Positions 1-10,144 of a stretch of DNA of 64,000 nucleotides are shown here, piece after piece. Both the position numbers and the translations under genes were made by a program. The notes beneath the pieces were generated by a model. The model searched no databases and was not told the origin of the DNA. It worked only from the letters and a program-made list of their open reading frames with translations. Source of the stretch: an uncultured Desulfatitalea sp. (lineage in GTDB: Bacteria; Desulfobacterota; Desulfobacteria; Desulfobacterales; Desulfosarcinaceae); NCBI GenBank assembly GCA_937868765.1, contig CALMNL010000004.1, positions 880,749 through 944,748 of the forward strand. Direction: 5' to 3'. How positions within the stretch are numbered: the first letter of the stretch is position 1; the number at the start of each line of letters is the position of its first letter.

Positions 1-2
1 GG

Positions 3-149
3 ACTTTCAAGGACGTGAATTCCTTTCCCCCCGATTTTCCGGAGGGTATTCAGGCGTTCACGGCCCTGCGCATCCGCGCCACCACGCCCTTCGTGGTCCG
101 GTACCTGTATTGGAATGTGGACCGACACCCGGAACTCTTTTCTAGGTGA
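3..149 (+). CDS. 3' end of an unknown protein (5' truncated by window edge)
   Basis: An open frame runs from the first bases of the window to a TGA at 147-149 and gives 48 residues ending PELFSR. The composition is that of a normal high-GC coding region and no stop interrupts it, so it is probably the C-terminus of a real gene whose start lies upstream. I do not recognise the family. It is followed by non-coding sequence with an intron-like hairpin, so it is not part of the cas operon. Confidence 0.45.
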   Translation, partial: TFKDVNSFPPDFPEGIQAFTALRIRATTPFVVRYLYWNVDRHPELFSR

Positions 150-666
150 GTTGCACGACGCATGGCAATGCCTCTCAGAGTTTGTCGCCAACCCGCAGGG
201 GCGGCCGCAAGAGGGCGACCGCCTGTCCGCCCCCCTAAGGGTCATGCGACAATGACCGGTTGACCTTCCGGGGCCGACTCCTACCCCCTCCGAACCGTGC
301 GTGCGGACCACCCGCACACGGTTCTGTCCCTTACCCGCCTTCGCATTCTAAATATGCGCCGTATCCGCATACCGATCCGGCTATTTTCTCCTTCTCGGCC
401 ATCTGCGCCCTCGTCGGCCCCTTGTTGGAATTTACGGAGAATTACGAGATCAGGGGCAGCTCGAAACGCGATATCCCGATTTTTAAGGGTTGCCATGACC
501 GCCGATCCGATCCATAAAAAAGAGGCACCCCTCCCTGCCAAAAAGATGAAAAATTTCCCCCCGGTGTGACCGTATCTGTCACAGGCGGGTGGTATGGTCA
601 GGCCAAAGAGTTTGGACATATCGCGGCGCGTTGTCTTTACGAACACCAATAATAAGGTAAAGGAGT
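150..666. other. Intergenic region upstream of the cas operon
   Basis: About 500 bases hold no convincing gene; short overlapping frames on both strands look spurious. The left part (roughly 185-330) is GC-rich and contains strong hairpins, including the domain V-like structure listed separately. The right part (about 480-660) is more AT-rich and must carry the cas3 promoter. A run ending AAAGGAG sits directly before the cas3 ATG and is the likely ribosome binding site. I see no clear -10/-35 pair. Confidence 0.5.
292..324 (-). ncRNA. Group II intron domain V-like hairpin (probable intron relic)
   Basis: Read on the minus strand, these 33 bases fold as an 8-bp lower stem (GAACCGTG with CACGGTTC), a two-base CG bulge on the 3' side, a 5-bp upper stem (TGCGG with CCGCA) and a small loop. 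This is the layout of group II intron domain V. The usual AGC catalytic triad reads AAC, and the loop is not a clean GNRA tetraloop. No reverse transcriptase/maturase frame is found within the window. It is therefore best read as a degenerate 3' intron fragment, or as a chance hairpin. Confidence 0.35.
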
Positions 667-3318
667 ATGATTGACCCCAAGTTAACCAATTTTTGGGCCA
701 AAACAGAGAAAGGCGATGATGATGGCGGTGCTTGGCATCCGCTCATCCTGCATATGCTGGATGTTGCCGCTGTTTCAGATGCCATTTTAGAAAGGGAACC
801 ACAAGAAACCCGGCATAGAATGGGCGTTGTTTTGGACATGAATTGGGAAAAGGCGCGTCCATGGCTCTTGGTTGTCGTAGCTTGCCACGACCTTGGAAAA
901 GCTTGCCCGGGTTTTCAGTGTAAGTGGAAGAATCTTTCGGAGTTGGATGCAGGACGAAGCCCAAACACGAATATTGGACATGGATTTGTCAGTCAGATCG
1001 CCTTAACGGAGTTCTTGCTCAAAATTGGCTGGCCGGAGGATCTGGCGGACCTGGTCGCAGATGCAGTCGGATGCCATCATGGCGCGCGTATATCTCCATT
1101 TAAACGGGAACATCTGGAAGGCGATCGGCGCGTTCTCGGGAAACAAGAGTGGACCAAGGCACGCCAGGCCCTCATTGAAACATTGATTGCGTTCTTCAAC
1201 CCAGGCGGCCCCCCGACCAAGAAAACGCTTACTGGCCCCGACTTCATGCTGCTGGCCGGGCTCACCAGTTTCGCGGATTGGATCGGTTCTAATGAAGCGT
1301 GGTTTCCTTATGGAACGCCCCGAGACACCGAGGATCTGCCCGGTTGGTTTCAAAATCGCAGGATTAGAGCTGAGCAGGCTTTGGACCTGATCGGATGGAA
1401 TCGCAGAGCGCCGCTTGCAACCGCGCAAAAGAGTTTCGAGAATGTCTTCGGCTTTTCCCCCAGGCCATTGCAGCAGGCTGTAGCCGACGCGTTGCCCTTA
1501 TTGAAGGCTCCCTCGATTTTGTTGGTGGAAGCGCCCATGGGGGAAGGCAAAACCGAAGCAGCCCTGTTCGCCCATCTCGAATTGCAGCGACGCTTCGGCC
1601 ACCGGGGCCTGTATGTGGCGCTACCGACCAAGGCCACCGGTAACGCTATGTTCCAGCGGGTCCTCAAATTCTTGGCCAACGAAGGATCGCAACGGAAGGT
1701 AGACTTGCAGCTATTGCATGGCGCCACGCTGCTGAGCGATGCTTTTCAAAACTTACGGTTTTCAGGCATCCATGACCCTGAAACGGGCGGTGAGATTCGG
1801 GCCGGCGAATGGTTCACTCACAAAAAAAGAGCGCTCCTTTCCGAATACGGCGTGGGAACCGTGGACCAGGCCATACTTCCGATTCTGCCGGTTCGTCACA
1901 ACTTTGTCCGTTTATGGGGCCTTGAGAACCGAGTTGTGATTTTCGACGAAATTCACGCTTACGACGCATATACGGGTACGCTTTTGGTCCAGCTTCTGCG
2001 TTGGCTCATGGCGCTGGGATCTTCGGTCGTACTTCTTTCGGCAACCTTGCCGCCTTCCATTCGGAGAAAGTTGGCGGAAGTGACGAATAGTGTATTGCCG
2101 GAAGAGGAGACAGCGTATCCCCGCCTTTCCGTCTTCCAATCCGGCCAGGCAAGGCAGATCCGATTCGCGGCCGATCCGATGCGACGCCGGTCTCTCCGGC
2201 TGGTCGGAATCGAGCCGGACCTGATGAGCATGCGCACGGCCATCGAAGGTCAACTCATAAGTGGCGGTCTGGGTTTGGCGCTGGTCAATACCGTGCAAAG
2301 GGCGCAAGATTTGTTCGGGCTTTTCCCCGAAGGAACCCCTATCGAAAGAGCAGGCAAAAGGATAGGCAAACGCCTCTCCGATGGAACGGAAGTATTTCTC
2401 TTTCACGCCCGTTATCCGGCCGATAGGCGGCAACAGCGGGAGGATCATGCCATAGCGGCTTTTGGTCCGGACGCCAATCGGGCCGGACGTAAAATCCTGA
2501 TTGCCACCCAGGTGGCCGAACAGAGTCTGGACTTGGACTTCGACGTGATCGCAACCGATCTTGCGCCCATCGACCTTGTGCTCCAAAGAGCCGGCCGATT
2601 GTGGCGGCACGCATCGGGTTCCAGACCGGTCTCGGAACCGGTTTTACTGATAGCCGGCCTTACCGGCGATGCGCCTCCGCTGTTCGATGATCCTCTCTGG
2701 TGGGGGACTGTTTACCGGGAAGACCTTTTGTTGCGCACGTGGATTCTCTTGCACCCGAAGCAGGGCCTTACGTTGCCGGATGACATCGATGTTCTGGTGC
2801 AGGCGGCTTACGAAGAACAAGTCGTCGTTCCTGAGGCTTTGCGGGAGCGAATGGAGAGCGCGCTCATGAAAGGCGAAGGCGACGCCTGTGCCCTGAAGAT
2901 GCAGGCCAACCAGGCGATCATAGGGTTTCCGGACGATGCCTCTTGGAACGATACGGCCCGCCTTGTGCTTTATGATGAAGATGAGCCCGGGGTGCACCGC
3001 ACCCTGATGGCCCAGACCCGCCTTGGGCAAGAATCGGTCGTGGCCATCCCTCTCTGGCCGCAGGACGGATTCAACACTGAAGAGATTCCGGCATTCTCGC
3101 AAGCCAAGCTCTGGTTTATGAGATCCGTAAGTCTATCGCGTAAAAATGTCGTCCAGAAATTTAGGTCGATGGGAACACCCGAAGGCTGGCGAAAATCGCC
3201 CCTCTTGCGCAACTGTTTTCCGCTGGTGCTGGATGACGAAGGATGCTGGATAGAGAACGCCATGGTGCGTCTGGATGACGACCTTGGCATATTGTACGAG
3301 ACAAAGGAGGCCGAATGA
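667..3318 (+). CDS. cas3: CRISPR-associated helicase/nuclease Cas3 (type I-E)
   Basis: Cas3 is recruited by target-bound Cascade and unwinds and degrades foreign DNA. The 883-residue protein has an N-terminal HD nuclease domain (His24, His29, then CHDLGK with His74-Asp75, and a later GCHHG). A superfamily 2 helicase follows: Walker A-like APMGEGKTE at 289-297, DEIH box at 427-430, SAT at 458-460, and motif VI QRAGRLWRH further on. HD and helicase parts are fused, as is usual in I-E systems. It heads the operon, and its TGA overlaps the cse1 ATG by four bases. A ribosome binding site lies just before the ATG at 667. Confidence 0.97.
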   Translation: MIDPKLTNFWAKTEKGDDDGGAWHPLILHMLDVAAVSDAILEREPQETRHRMGVVLDMNWEKARPWLLVVVACHDLGKACPGFQCKWKNLSELDAGRSPNTNIGHGFVSQIALTEFLLKIGWPEDLADLVADAVGCHHGARISPFKREHLEGDRRVLGKQEWTKARQALIETLIAFFNPGGPPTKKTLTGPDFMLLAGLTSFADWIGSNEAWFPYGTPRDTEDLPGWFQNRRIRAEQALDLIGWNRRAPLATAQKSFENVFGFSPRPLQQAVADALPLLKAPSILLVEAPMGEGKTEAALFAHLELQRRFGHRGLYVALPTKATGNAMFQRVLKFLANEGSQRKVDLQLLHGATLLSDAFQNLRFSGIHDPETGGEIRAGEWFTHKKRALLSEYGVGTVDQAILPILPVRHNFVRLWGLENRVVIFDEIHAYDAYTGTLLVQLLRWLMALGSSVVLLSATLPPSIRRKLAEVTNSVLPEEETAYPRLSVFQSGQARQIRFAADPMRRRSLRLVGIEPDLMSMRTAIEGQLISGGLGLALVNTVQRAQDLFGLFPEGTPIERAGKRIGKRLSDGTEVFLFHARYPADRRQQREDHAIAAFGPDANRAGRKILIATQVAEQSLDLDFDVIATDLAPIDLVLQRAGRLWRHASGSRPVSEPVLLIAGLTGDAPPLFDDPLWWGTVYREDLLLRTWILLHPKQGLTLPDDIDVLVQAAYEEQVVVPEALRERMESALMKGEGDACALKMQANQAIIGFPDDASWNDTARLVLYDEDEPGVHRTLMAQTRLGQESVVAIPLWPQDGFNTEEIPAFSQAKLWFMRSVSLSRKNVVQKFRSMGTPEGWRKSPLLRNCFPLVLDDEGCWIENAMVRLDDDLGILYETKEAE

Positions 3319-4832
3319 GCCGATTCAACCTGATTGACGAAAAATGGATTCCACTGCGAATGCCGGATGGCACCCACAACGAGCTTGGCATCCGCGACAC
3401 CTTGTTGCGAAGCAAAGAGATCGCCGCCATCGAAGACCCTTCGCCGCTGGTGGTGGCGGCCTTGCACCGCTTTCTGCTTGCGGTGCTGTACCGCGCGTTG
3501 GAAGGGCCGACCGATATCGAACAAGCCAAGGCGTTATTTAGAGATGGGTTACCGGGCGAAAGAATACAGGCATATTTGGAAAAATGGCGAGATCGGTTTT
3601 GGCTGTTTGACGAGAAGTATCCATTTGGGCAGAATCCGAACGTCCCAAAGGATGAAATCGAACCATGGACCAAGTTAACGGCCGAATACAACGCAACATC
3701 CAACAAAGTGCTTTTTGATCACACCAACACTGAGAAGCCAGGAGAAAGAGAGCCGAAGGAATGTGCCCGTTGGCTGATAGCAACGATGAGTTTTTCAATC
3801 TCTGGTGGCCGAGGCTATTATCCTTCTCCATCGCCAAATGCAATGATGTGTATTCCTCTCGGACGAAATGTTTTTGAAACTCTTTGTTACAACCTTGTTC
3901 ATTACCCAAATCGAGACGTAGCAAGAACTGACACAGGGTTGTGGGAACGTGAACCGAATGCACTTCCTCTCGGCACGCCAAAGCGAATTGCATCGGGTTA
4001 TGCAGACTTATATACGTGGGCGCCCAGAATGATTTTCCTTGAAGAACATCCGATGCATAGGGTGACTCGCATGAGGTTCATTGCTGGGCATGGGTTTGAA
4101 AATGCCTTCAATAGCCCAGATCCAATGCAAGCATATAATATCGACAAAACCAAAGGAATTTTACCTATTCGATTTAGGAAGAATCGTGGAGTTTGGAGAG
4201 ATTTTGACTCATTACTTCCCGATGCCGACGATCTTGCCCCGCTTACTGTTCAGAACGCCTTTCGGTTGGCAGGCACTAACGCAAGAAAAATGCCTAATTC
4301 AGTTTTGGTCCTTGGCCTGAGATATGAGCCACCAAGTGCGAACGTTGATTTCTGGCGCATGGAGCGCTTCATCTTGCCAAAAGCTTTTGAGGGGGTTCGC
4401 CTCATCCGCACTGAAATACGGCAACTCCTCACCGATTCTGAAGATGCACAGAAATCGCTCCGGCTGGCTTGCCGCTCCTTTGCACGGAATATCTTGAGCC
4501 GAGGTGAGCGCCAACCCACAGGGAAAGACATCGATGGATTTGTAGAACAGATGTCGGCTATTGCTTGGTATTGGTCCACATTGGAAACACGCTTTCACGA
4601 GATACTACATGAATACACACTCGGAAGGGATTCCGAGGATATCCGTTATCAGTGGTTGAAGTCGGTCCGGGAAACTTTGGAAGCTGCCTGGGATCAGCAT
4701 CGTGCCGCGGTCAGCATTGGCGATGCATGGGCTATTCGCGCAATTGTGAAGGCAGAAAAGCCGGTACGGCGCAAACTTCAAGAACTTAAACAAGAAATCA
4801 TGAAGCTCGAACCACAGAAGGAGGAGGCATGA
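3315..4832 (+). CDS. casA: Cascade large subunit Cse1/CasA (Cas8e)
   Basis: Cse1 is the large subunit of the type I-E Cascade complex; it reads the PAM and helps recruit Cas3. The 505-residue product begins with NLIDEKWIPL, typical of the family's N-terminus, and is close to the E. coli length (about 502). It overlaps cas3 and cse2 by four bases at each end (ATGA junctions), so translation is probably coupled. The part from about 3540 to 4620 is clearly richer in A+T than both ends of the gene, which suggests a recombined or fast-evolving segment. Confidence 0.95.
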   Translation: MSRFNLIDEKWIPLRMPDGTHNELGIRDTLLRSKEIAAIEDPSPLVVAALHRFLLAVLYRALEGPTDIEQAKALFRDGLPGERIQAYLEKWRDRFWLFDEKYPFGQNPNVPKDEIEPWTKLTAEYNATSNKVLFDHTNTEKPGEREPKECARWLIATMSFSISGGRGYYPSPSPNAMMCIPLGRNVFETLCYNLVHYPNRDVARTDTGLWEREPNALPLGTPKRIASGYADLYTWAPRMIFLEEHPMHRVTRMRFIAGHGFENAFNSPDPMQAYNIDKTKGILPIRFRKNRGVWRDFDSLLPDADDLAPLTVQNAFRLAGTNARKMPNSVLVLGLRYEPPSANVDFWRMERFILPKAFEGVRLIRTEIRQLLTDSEDAQKSLRLACRSFARNILSRGERQPTGKDIDGFVEQMSAIAWYWSTLETRFHEILHEYTLGRDSEDIRYQWLKSVRETLEAAWDQHRAAVSIGDAWAIRAIVKAEKPVRRKLQELKQEIMKLEPQKEEA

Positions 4833-5347
4833 GCGGATTTGTCGAGTGGCTGGAAGGCCTGAACGAGAAAGACACCAAAGTGCGGGCGGTCTTGAGGCGC
4901 AGCCTCGCTTTCGACCCCGGGATGTTTGTGCCCGCCTATCCCTACGTCGAACCCTTAATGAAGAATGACGATAGCTTCTGGCGGCGGGAAATGCATTACC
5001 TCGTGGCCGGACTGTGGGCGGCACACTGGCGCAAAGAAAGGTCGGGCCAACCGATGTCGATTGGGAAAGCTTGCGCGGCTTATCAAGCAGCCAGCGGTTC
5101 CGCGAGCACCGAACGGCGCTTCATTGCGTTACTGGATGCTGACGCGAACCAACTACCGCACCGCCTGCGCCAAATACTTTCACTCCTGAGGGAGCTTTCG
5201 ATTGATTTCGAAGAGCTGCTGAAGGGGCTTTTATTCTGGCAGGACGATCAGAAGCGCACACAGAAGACCTGGGCGCGCGATTTTTACAGGAATATGGAAC
5301 CCGAAAATGAAATGACGACCCACACCCCAGAGGAGGAAGGTAAATGA
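4829..5347 (+). CDS. casB: Cascade small subunit Cse2/CasB (Cas11)
   Basis: Cse2 forms the small-subunit belly of type I-E Cascade and stabilises the R-loop. The product has 172 residues, near the family norm of about 160-180. It has the expected opening SGFVEWLEGLNEKD, a YPYVEP segment and a mostly helical basic composition. Four-base overlaps with cse1 upstream and cas7 downstream fix both ends. A GGAGG-type site precedes the start inside the end of cse1. Confidence 0.93.
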   Translation: MSGFVEWLEGLNEKDTKVRAVLRRSLAFDPGMFVPAYPYVEPLMKNDDSFWRREMHYLVAGLWAAHWRKERSGQPMSIGKACAAYQAASGSASTERRFIALLDADANQLPHRLRQILSLLRELSIDFEELLKGLLFWQDDQKRTQKTWARDFYRNMEPENEMTTHTPEEEGK

Positions 5348-6504
5348 AGACTTTCGTCGAAATTCATGCACTACAGAACTTCGCGCCGTCCAATTTAAAC
5401 CGTGACGATACAGGCGCTCCTAAAGATGCCCTTTTTGGGGGCACCCGCCGAGCTCGTGTCTCCAGCCAGTGTCTCAAGCGGGCGGTAAGACAACATTTCG
5501 CGGAATTGGTAAAGCAAAATGAACTCACCACCGAGGATATCGCCTACCGAACCAAACGGCTCTTGGATGAGCTTACCAAGGCATTAAAGAATAAGAATCA
5601 CGTCGAAGCCGAAGCGTCCGAAAAGGCGCGTTTGGCTTTGGCGAGCATGGAGCTCACGGTGAAGGAGGATGGAAAGAGCGAGTACCTTTTATTTATGGGC
5701 CAGCGCGAGATCGCGAATATTGCTGAGATCATAAATTCGAAGTGGGATACCATCAACGCCGCTGCTCCTGCGGCGCCTGAAGGGAAAAAGCCCGGCAAGG
5801 CCAAAAAACAGGCTGCCCAAAATGCCGATCCCGAACTAAAAAAGGCGCTGGACAAGGTTTTCAACGGTGGCAAGGCGCTGGATGTTGCCCTATTCGGGCG
5901 CATGCTGGCCGACATGCCTGAAAAAAACCAGTACGCCGCCTGCCAAGTAGCACACGCCATTTCGACGCATGCCGTCGAGCGTGAATTCGACTTCTACACG
6001 GCCGTGGACGATCTAAAACCCGAGGATACAGCCGGCGCTGACATGATGGGCACCATAGAATTCAACTCGGCTTGTTTTTACCGTTATGCCGTGGTGGATT
6101 GGGAAAAGCTCATTTCCAATTTGCAAGCAGACAAGGAATTGGCGGCAAAAGGGTTACGCGCCTTCCTGGAAGGATTCGTCGTGGCCGAGCCCACCGGCAA
6201 GCAGAACACCTTCGCGGCGCATAACCCACCGGAGTTCGTTGCCATCTCAATTCGCAGAAACGGCGCTGCGCGCAACCTGGCCAATGCATTCGAAACCGCC
6301 ATCCGCCCCAAAAAAGATGAGTCGCTAACCAAAAAGTCGGCCGAAGAGCTGATTAAAAAGGCCAAGGCGCTGAATGCGGCTTTTGGCGGCGAAGGAGATA
6401 TTTGGGCTCTGAATCTTGTCGGAGTGGACACCGATGGATTTGGGACCAAGGTAGATTCACTTAAGGAACTGCTCGACCATAGCATGGCCAAGCTGAAGGA
6501 GTGA
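5344..6504 (+). CDS. casC: Cascade backbone subunit Cas7/CasC (Cse4)
   Basis: Cas7e polymerises along the crRNA spacer to form the Cascade backbone. The 386-residue protein has the characteristic start with a LQNFAPSNLNRDD segment, then FGGTRRARVSSQCLKRA. The E. coli protein has about 363 residues. The extra length lies in an Ala/Lys/Pro-rich insertion near residues 140-160, probably in a flexible thumb loop. It overlaps cse2 by four bases, and cas5 starts three bases after its stop. Confidence 0.96.
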   Translation: MKTFVEIHALQNFAPSNLNRDDTGAPKDALFGGTRRARVSSQCLKRAVRQHFAELVKQNELTTEDIAYRTKRLLDELTKALKNKNHVEAEASEKARLALASMELTVKEDGKSEYLLFMGQREIANIAEIINSKWDTINAAAPAAPEGKKPGKAKKQAAQNADPELKKALDKVFNGGKALDVALFGRMLADMPEKNQYAACQVAHAISTHAVEREFDFYTAVDDLKPEDTAGADMMGTIEFNSACFYRYAVVDWEKLISNLQADKELAAKGLRAFLEGFVVAEPTGKQNTFAAHNPPEFVAISIRRNGAARNLANAFETAIRPKKDESLTKKSAEELIKKAKALNAAFGGEGDIWALNLVGVDTDGFGTKVDSLKELLDHSMAKLKE

Positions 6505-6507
6505 TAT

Positions 6508-7203
6508 ATGCCGACACTGTTGCTGCGCCTGGTGGGCCCCATGCAATCGTGGGGCACCACCAGCCGTTTCGACCAGCGCGATACCGGAAAAGAACCCAGC
6601 AAGTCCGGCGTAATCGGGTTGTTAGCCGCTGCTCTGGGCATCGACCGTGAAAACTGGACCGACCTGCAACCACTAACCAAGCTGTCCATGGGAGTTCGCC
6701 ACGACCGGCCGGGGGTTCCCAAGCGAGATTACCAGACCGCCGGCTGCGCCGCCAACGATACCATCATCAAAGCAGATGGAAAGCCATCGAAGGATGGGGT
6801 TGTATCCCAACGCTTCTATCTTGCCGATGCGGCTTTCCTTGTGGGGGTTGAAGGAGAGGACCGAGCGTTTCTCGATAAGGTTCACGCCAACCTGATCGAT
6901 CCTGTCTGGCCGCTCGCCCTGGGGCGCAAATCCTACCTGCCCTCCGAACCGATTGCACTTGAAAATGCCGTTCAAGATGCTTCTTTGAAGGAAGTGCTCA
7001 CGCGATGGCCATGGATCTGTTCGGTGCGAAAATGGGAATCGCCACCCGAAAAGCTGCTAATTTCCTTAGAATCCACCGATGGCTCCGGCGTGCTCAAAAT
7101 GGATCAGCCGCTCTCATCTTTTGCCGAGCGCCGGTTCGGCGCACGCTTCGTGAGTTCGGAGTGGATTCCTTTTCCCAAGGAGGCGTCCCATGTTCCTGCA
7201 TAG
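6508..7203 (+). CDS. casD: Cascade subunit Cas5e/CasD
   Basis: Cas5e caps the 5' handle end of the crRNA in Cascade. The 231-residue product starts LLLRLVGPMQSWGTTSRF and continues with KEPSKSGVIGLLAAALG, both hallmarks of Cas5 in I-E systems, where the QSWG segment belongs to the RAMP fold. The gene begins three bases after the cas7 stop. Its last 14 bases overlap the start of cas6e, indicating tight operon structure. Confidence 0.95.
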   Translation: MPTLLLRLVGPMQSWGTTSRFDQRDTGKEPSKSGVIGLLAAALGIDRENWTDLQPLTKLSMGVRHDRPGVPKRDYQTAGCAANDTIIKADGKPSKDGVVSQRFYLADAAFLVGVEGEDRAFLDKVHANLIDPVWPLALGRKSYLPSEPIALENAVQDASLKEVLTRWPWICSVRKWESPPEKLLISLESTDGSGVLKMDQPLSSFAERRFGARFVSSEWIPFPKEASHVPA

Positions 7204-7864
7204 AATCCACCTTGACCCCAGATGCCGGGAAGCGCGACGCGATCTTTCGGATCCCTATCAACTTCATTCCACCTTGTGTCGGGCTTTCGCCGCGCCGGAT
7301 CAGAAATGCCCTGGTGGTCTGTTTTTGTGGCGGATCGAGCCGGAAGCTGGACCCACCGGCTACCCGACCATTCTAGTGCAAAGCAAGATGCTTCCGGATT
7401 GGTCCGGCATCGGCATTAAGGGCTGGCTTGCTAAGGCTGACCCGGCCATCGATTTGAACGCACGGCTCTCGCTTGCTTCCATCCAAAATGGCCGGCGATT
7501 TCGATTCAGATTGCGCGCAAATCCATGCGTGACGCGCAATGGCAAAAGGAAAGGGCTATTGAAGTTGGAGGAGCAGGAAGAATGGCTTGATCGCAAAGGC
7601 GCTCAGCACGGTTTTTCATTGCCACAAACGGTATCCTTCGACCTTTCTGATACGCCCGCGAAGCGCGTGGACGTAAGGGTAAGCCAAGAACAGATGCTTA
7701 CGGGCCGCAAACGCGACGGCAATGCTATTTCTATCTTTTCCGTTCTGTATGATGGGGCTTTGGAGGTTACCGACCCGGGACGCTTCAGAGCCGGGGTGCA
7801 GAATGGCATAGGGCATGGCAAGTCCATGGGACTTGGCCTGCTGTCTATAGCGCCGATCACATAA
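7190..7864 (+). CDS. casE: CRISPR RNA endoribonuclease Cas6e/CasE (Cse3)
   Basis: Cas6e cuts the precursor crRNA at the base of the repeat hairpin and stays bound to the 3' stem. The 224-residue protein has the RAMP N-terminus MFLHRIHLDP, a His at residue 26 (YQLHSTLCRAF) in the position of the catalytic His of this family, and a C-terminal Gly-rich loop GIGHGKSMGLGLLSI. Its substrate would be the CCCCAC/GTGGGG stem in the repeats of the adjacent array. The start overlaps cas5. Confidence 0.95.
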   Translation: MFLHRIHLDPRCREARRDLSDPYQLHSTLCRAFAAPDQKCPGGLFLWRIEPEAGPTGYPTILVQSKMLPDWSGIGIKGWLAKADPAIDLNARLSLASIQNGRRFRFRLRANPCVTRNGKRKGLLKLEEQEEWLDRKGAQHGFSLPQTVSFDLSDTPAKRVDVRVSQEQMLTGRKRDGNAISIFSVLYDGALEVTDPGRFRAGVQNGIGHGKSMGLGLLSIAPIT

Positions 7865-7907
7865 GCAGGGTAGGCTTCAATTTAGGCGATAAAAAGGGGG
7901 AGAGGCA

Positions 7908-8753
7908 ATGGAGACAAAGATAGCGTTATTTCGTGGAAAGCAGATCAGGAAAACCATTCACAGCAACGAATGGTGGTTTTCGGTCGTGGATGTTTGTGGG
8001 GCACTTACCGACAGCCTTGATGCCGGGGCGTATTGGCGCAAGCTTAAACAACGATTGAAACAGGAGAGCCACGAAGCCGTGACGTTTTGTCACGGGTTGA
8101 AATTGCCCGCGCCGGACGGCAAGTTGCGGGAAACGGATTGCGCCAACACCGAAGGCATCTTCCGCATCATTCAATCCATTCCCTCGCCCAAGGCCGAACC
8201 GTTCAAGCGCTGGCTGGCCAAGGTGGGTTACGAACGGGTGCAGGAGATCGAGGACCCGGAGCTGGCCAGTCGCCGCACGCGGGAGATTTACAAGGCCAAG
8301 GGCTATTCCGATGAATGGATCGAAAAGCGGATGCGGGGCATCGCCATCCGGGCCGAATTGACCGAGGAGTGGAAGAAGCGAGACGTGAACGGAGAGCCGG
8401 AATATGCCATTTTGACTTCGGAGATCAGCAAGGCGGCGTTTGGATTGACGCCGGGTGAGTATAAAAAGCTCAAGGGTTTGAAACGGGAAAACCTGCGCGA
8501 CCACATGACCGACTTGGAGCTGATCTTCTCCATGCTGGGCGAGGCCGCCACCACCGAGATTGCCCGTGAGCAGGATGCCAGGGGATTCGTGGAGAATAAA
8601 GTCGCGGCCCACAAGGGAGGGCGGATTTCCGGCGAGGCCCGCGAAAAGCTGGAGGCGGAAACCGGCAAAAGGGTGGTATCATCTGAAAATTATTTGGTCG
8701 AGCCGGAAAGCCGGAAACGATTGGCAATGAAAAAGGGCCAGAAGGAAAAATAG
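7908..8753 (+). CDS. BRO-N / DinD-like protein inside the cas operon
   Basis: The 281-residue protein is not a standard cas gene. Residues about 5-110 resemble the BRO-N domain of phage antirepressors (EWWFSVVDVCGAL near 21-33). Residues about 145-250 resemble the C-terminal half of E. coli DinD, with KGLKRENLRDHM at 189-200. The tail is very basic. DinD is a LexA-controlled protein reported to act on RecA filaments; a regulator or DNA-binding role here is inference. It sits between cas6e (43-base gap) and cas1 (41-base gap), on the same strand and with its own GGGAGAGG ribosome site. It is therefore probably cotranscribed with the cas genes. Confidence 0.8.
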   Translation: METKIALFRGKQIRKTIHSNEWWFSVVDVCGALTDSLDAGAYWRKLKQRLKQESHEAVTFCHGLKLPAPDGKLRETDCANTEGIFRIIQSIPSPKAEPFKRWLAKVGYERVQEIEDPELASRRTREIYKAKGYSDEWIEKRMRGIAIRAELTEEWKKRDVNGEPEYAILTSEISKAAFGLTPGEYKKLKGLKRENLRDHMTDLELIFSMLGEAATTEIAREQDARGFVENKVAAHKGGRISGEAREKLEAETGKRVVSSENYLVEPESRKRLAMKKGQKEK

Positions 8754-8794
8754 GAACGGTCGACCGGCAATCGGTATAGGAGGACATCAAAAGC

Positions 8795-10052
<1,258 letters not shown>

Positions 10053-10144
10053 CAAATCGATTTAAGATAACAATGGCGCTCCATTTTATCGGTGGAAAAT
10101 CAGCCTTCCGGAATCTGAAATAATTTTAGTGGATTCCAGGAAGA
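10053..10144 (+). promoter_or_regulatory. CRISPR leader
   Basis: Ninety-two bases separate the cas2 stop from the first repeat. They are AT-richer than the surroundings and contain no gene. The repeats have the same orientation as E. coli I-E repeats (GAGTTCCCC-like start, ATGAACCG end), and degenerate repeats cluster at the far end. Both point to this side as the leader and promoter end. I could not pick out a convincing IHF site or -10/-35 pair. A TTGACA overlaps the cas2 stop but lacks a well-spaced -10. Confidence 0.7.
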
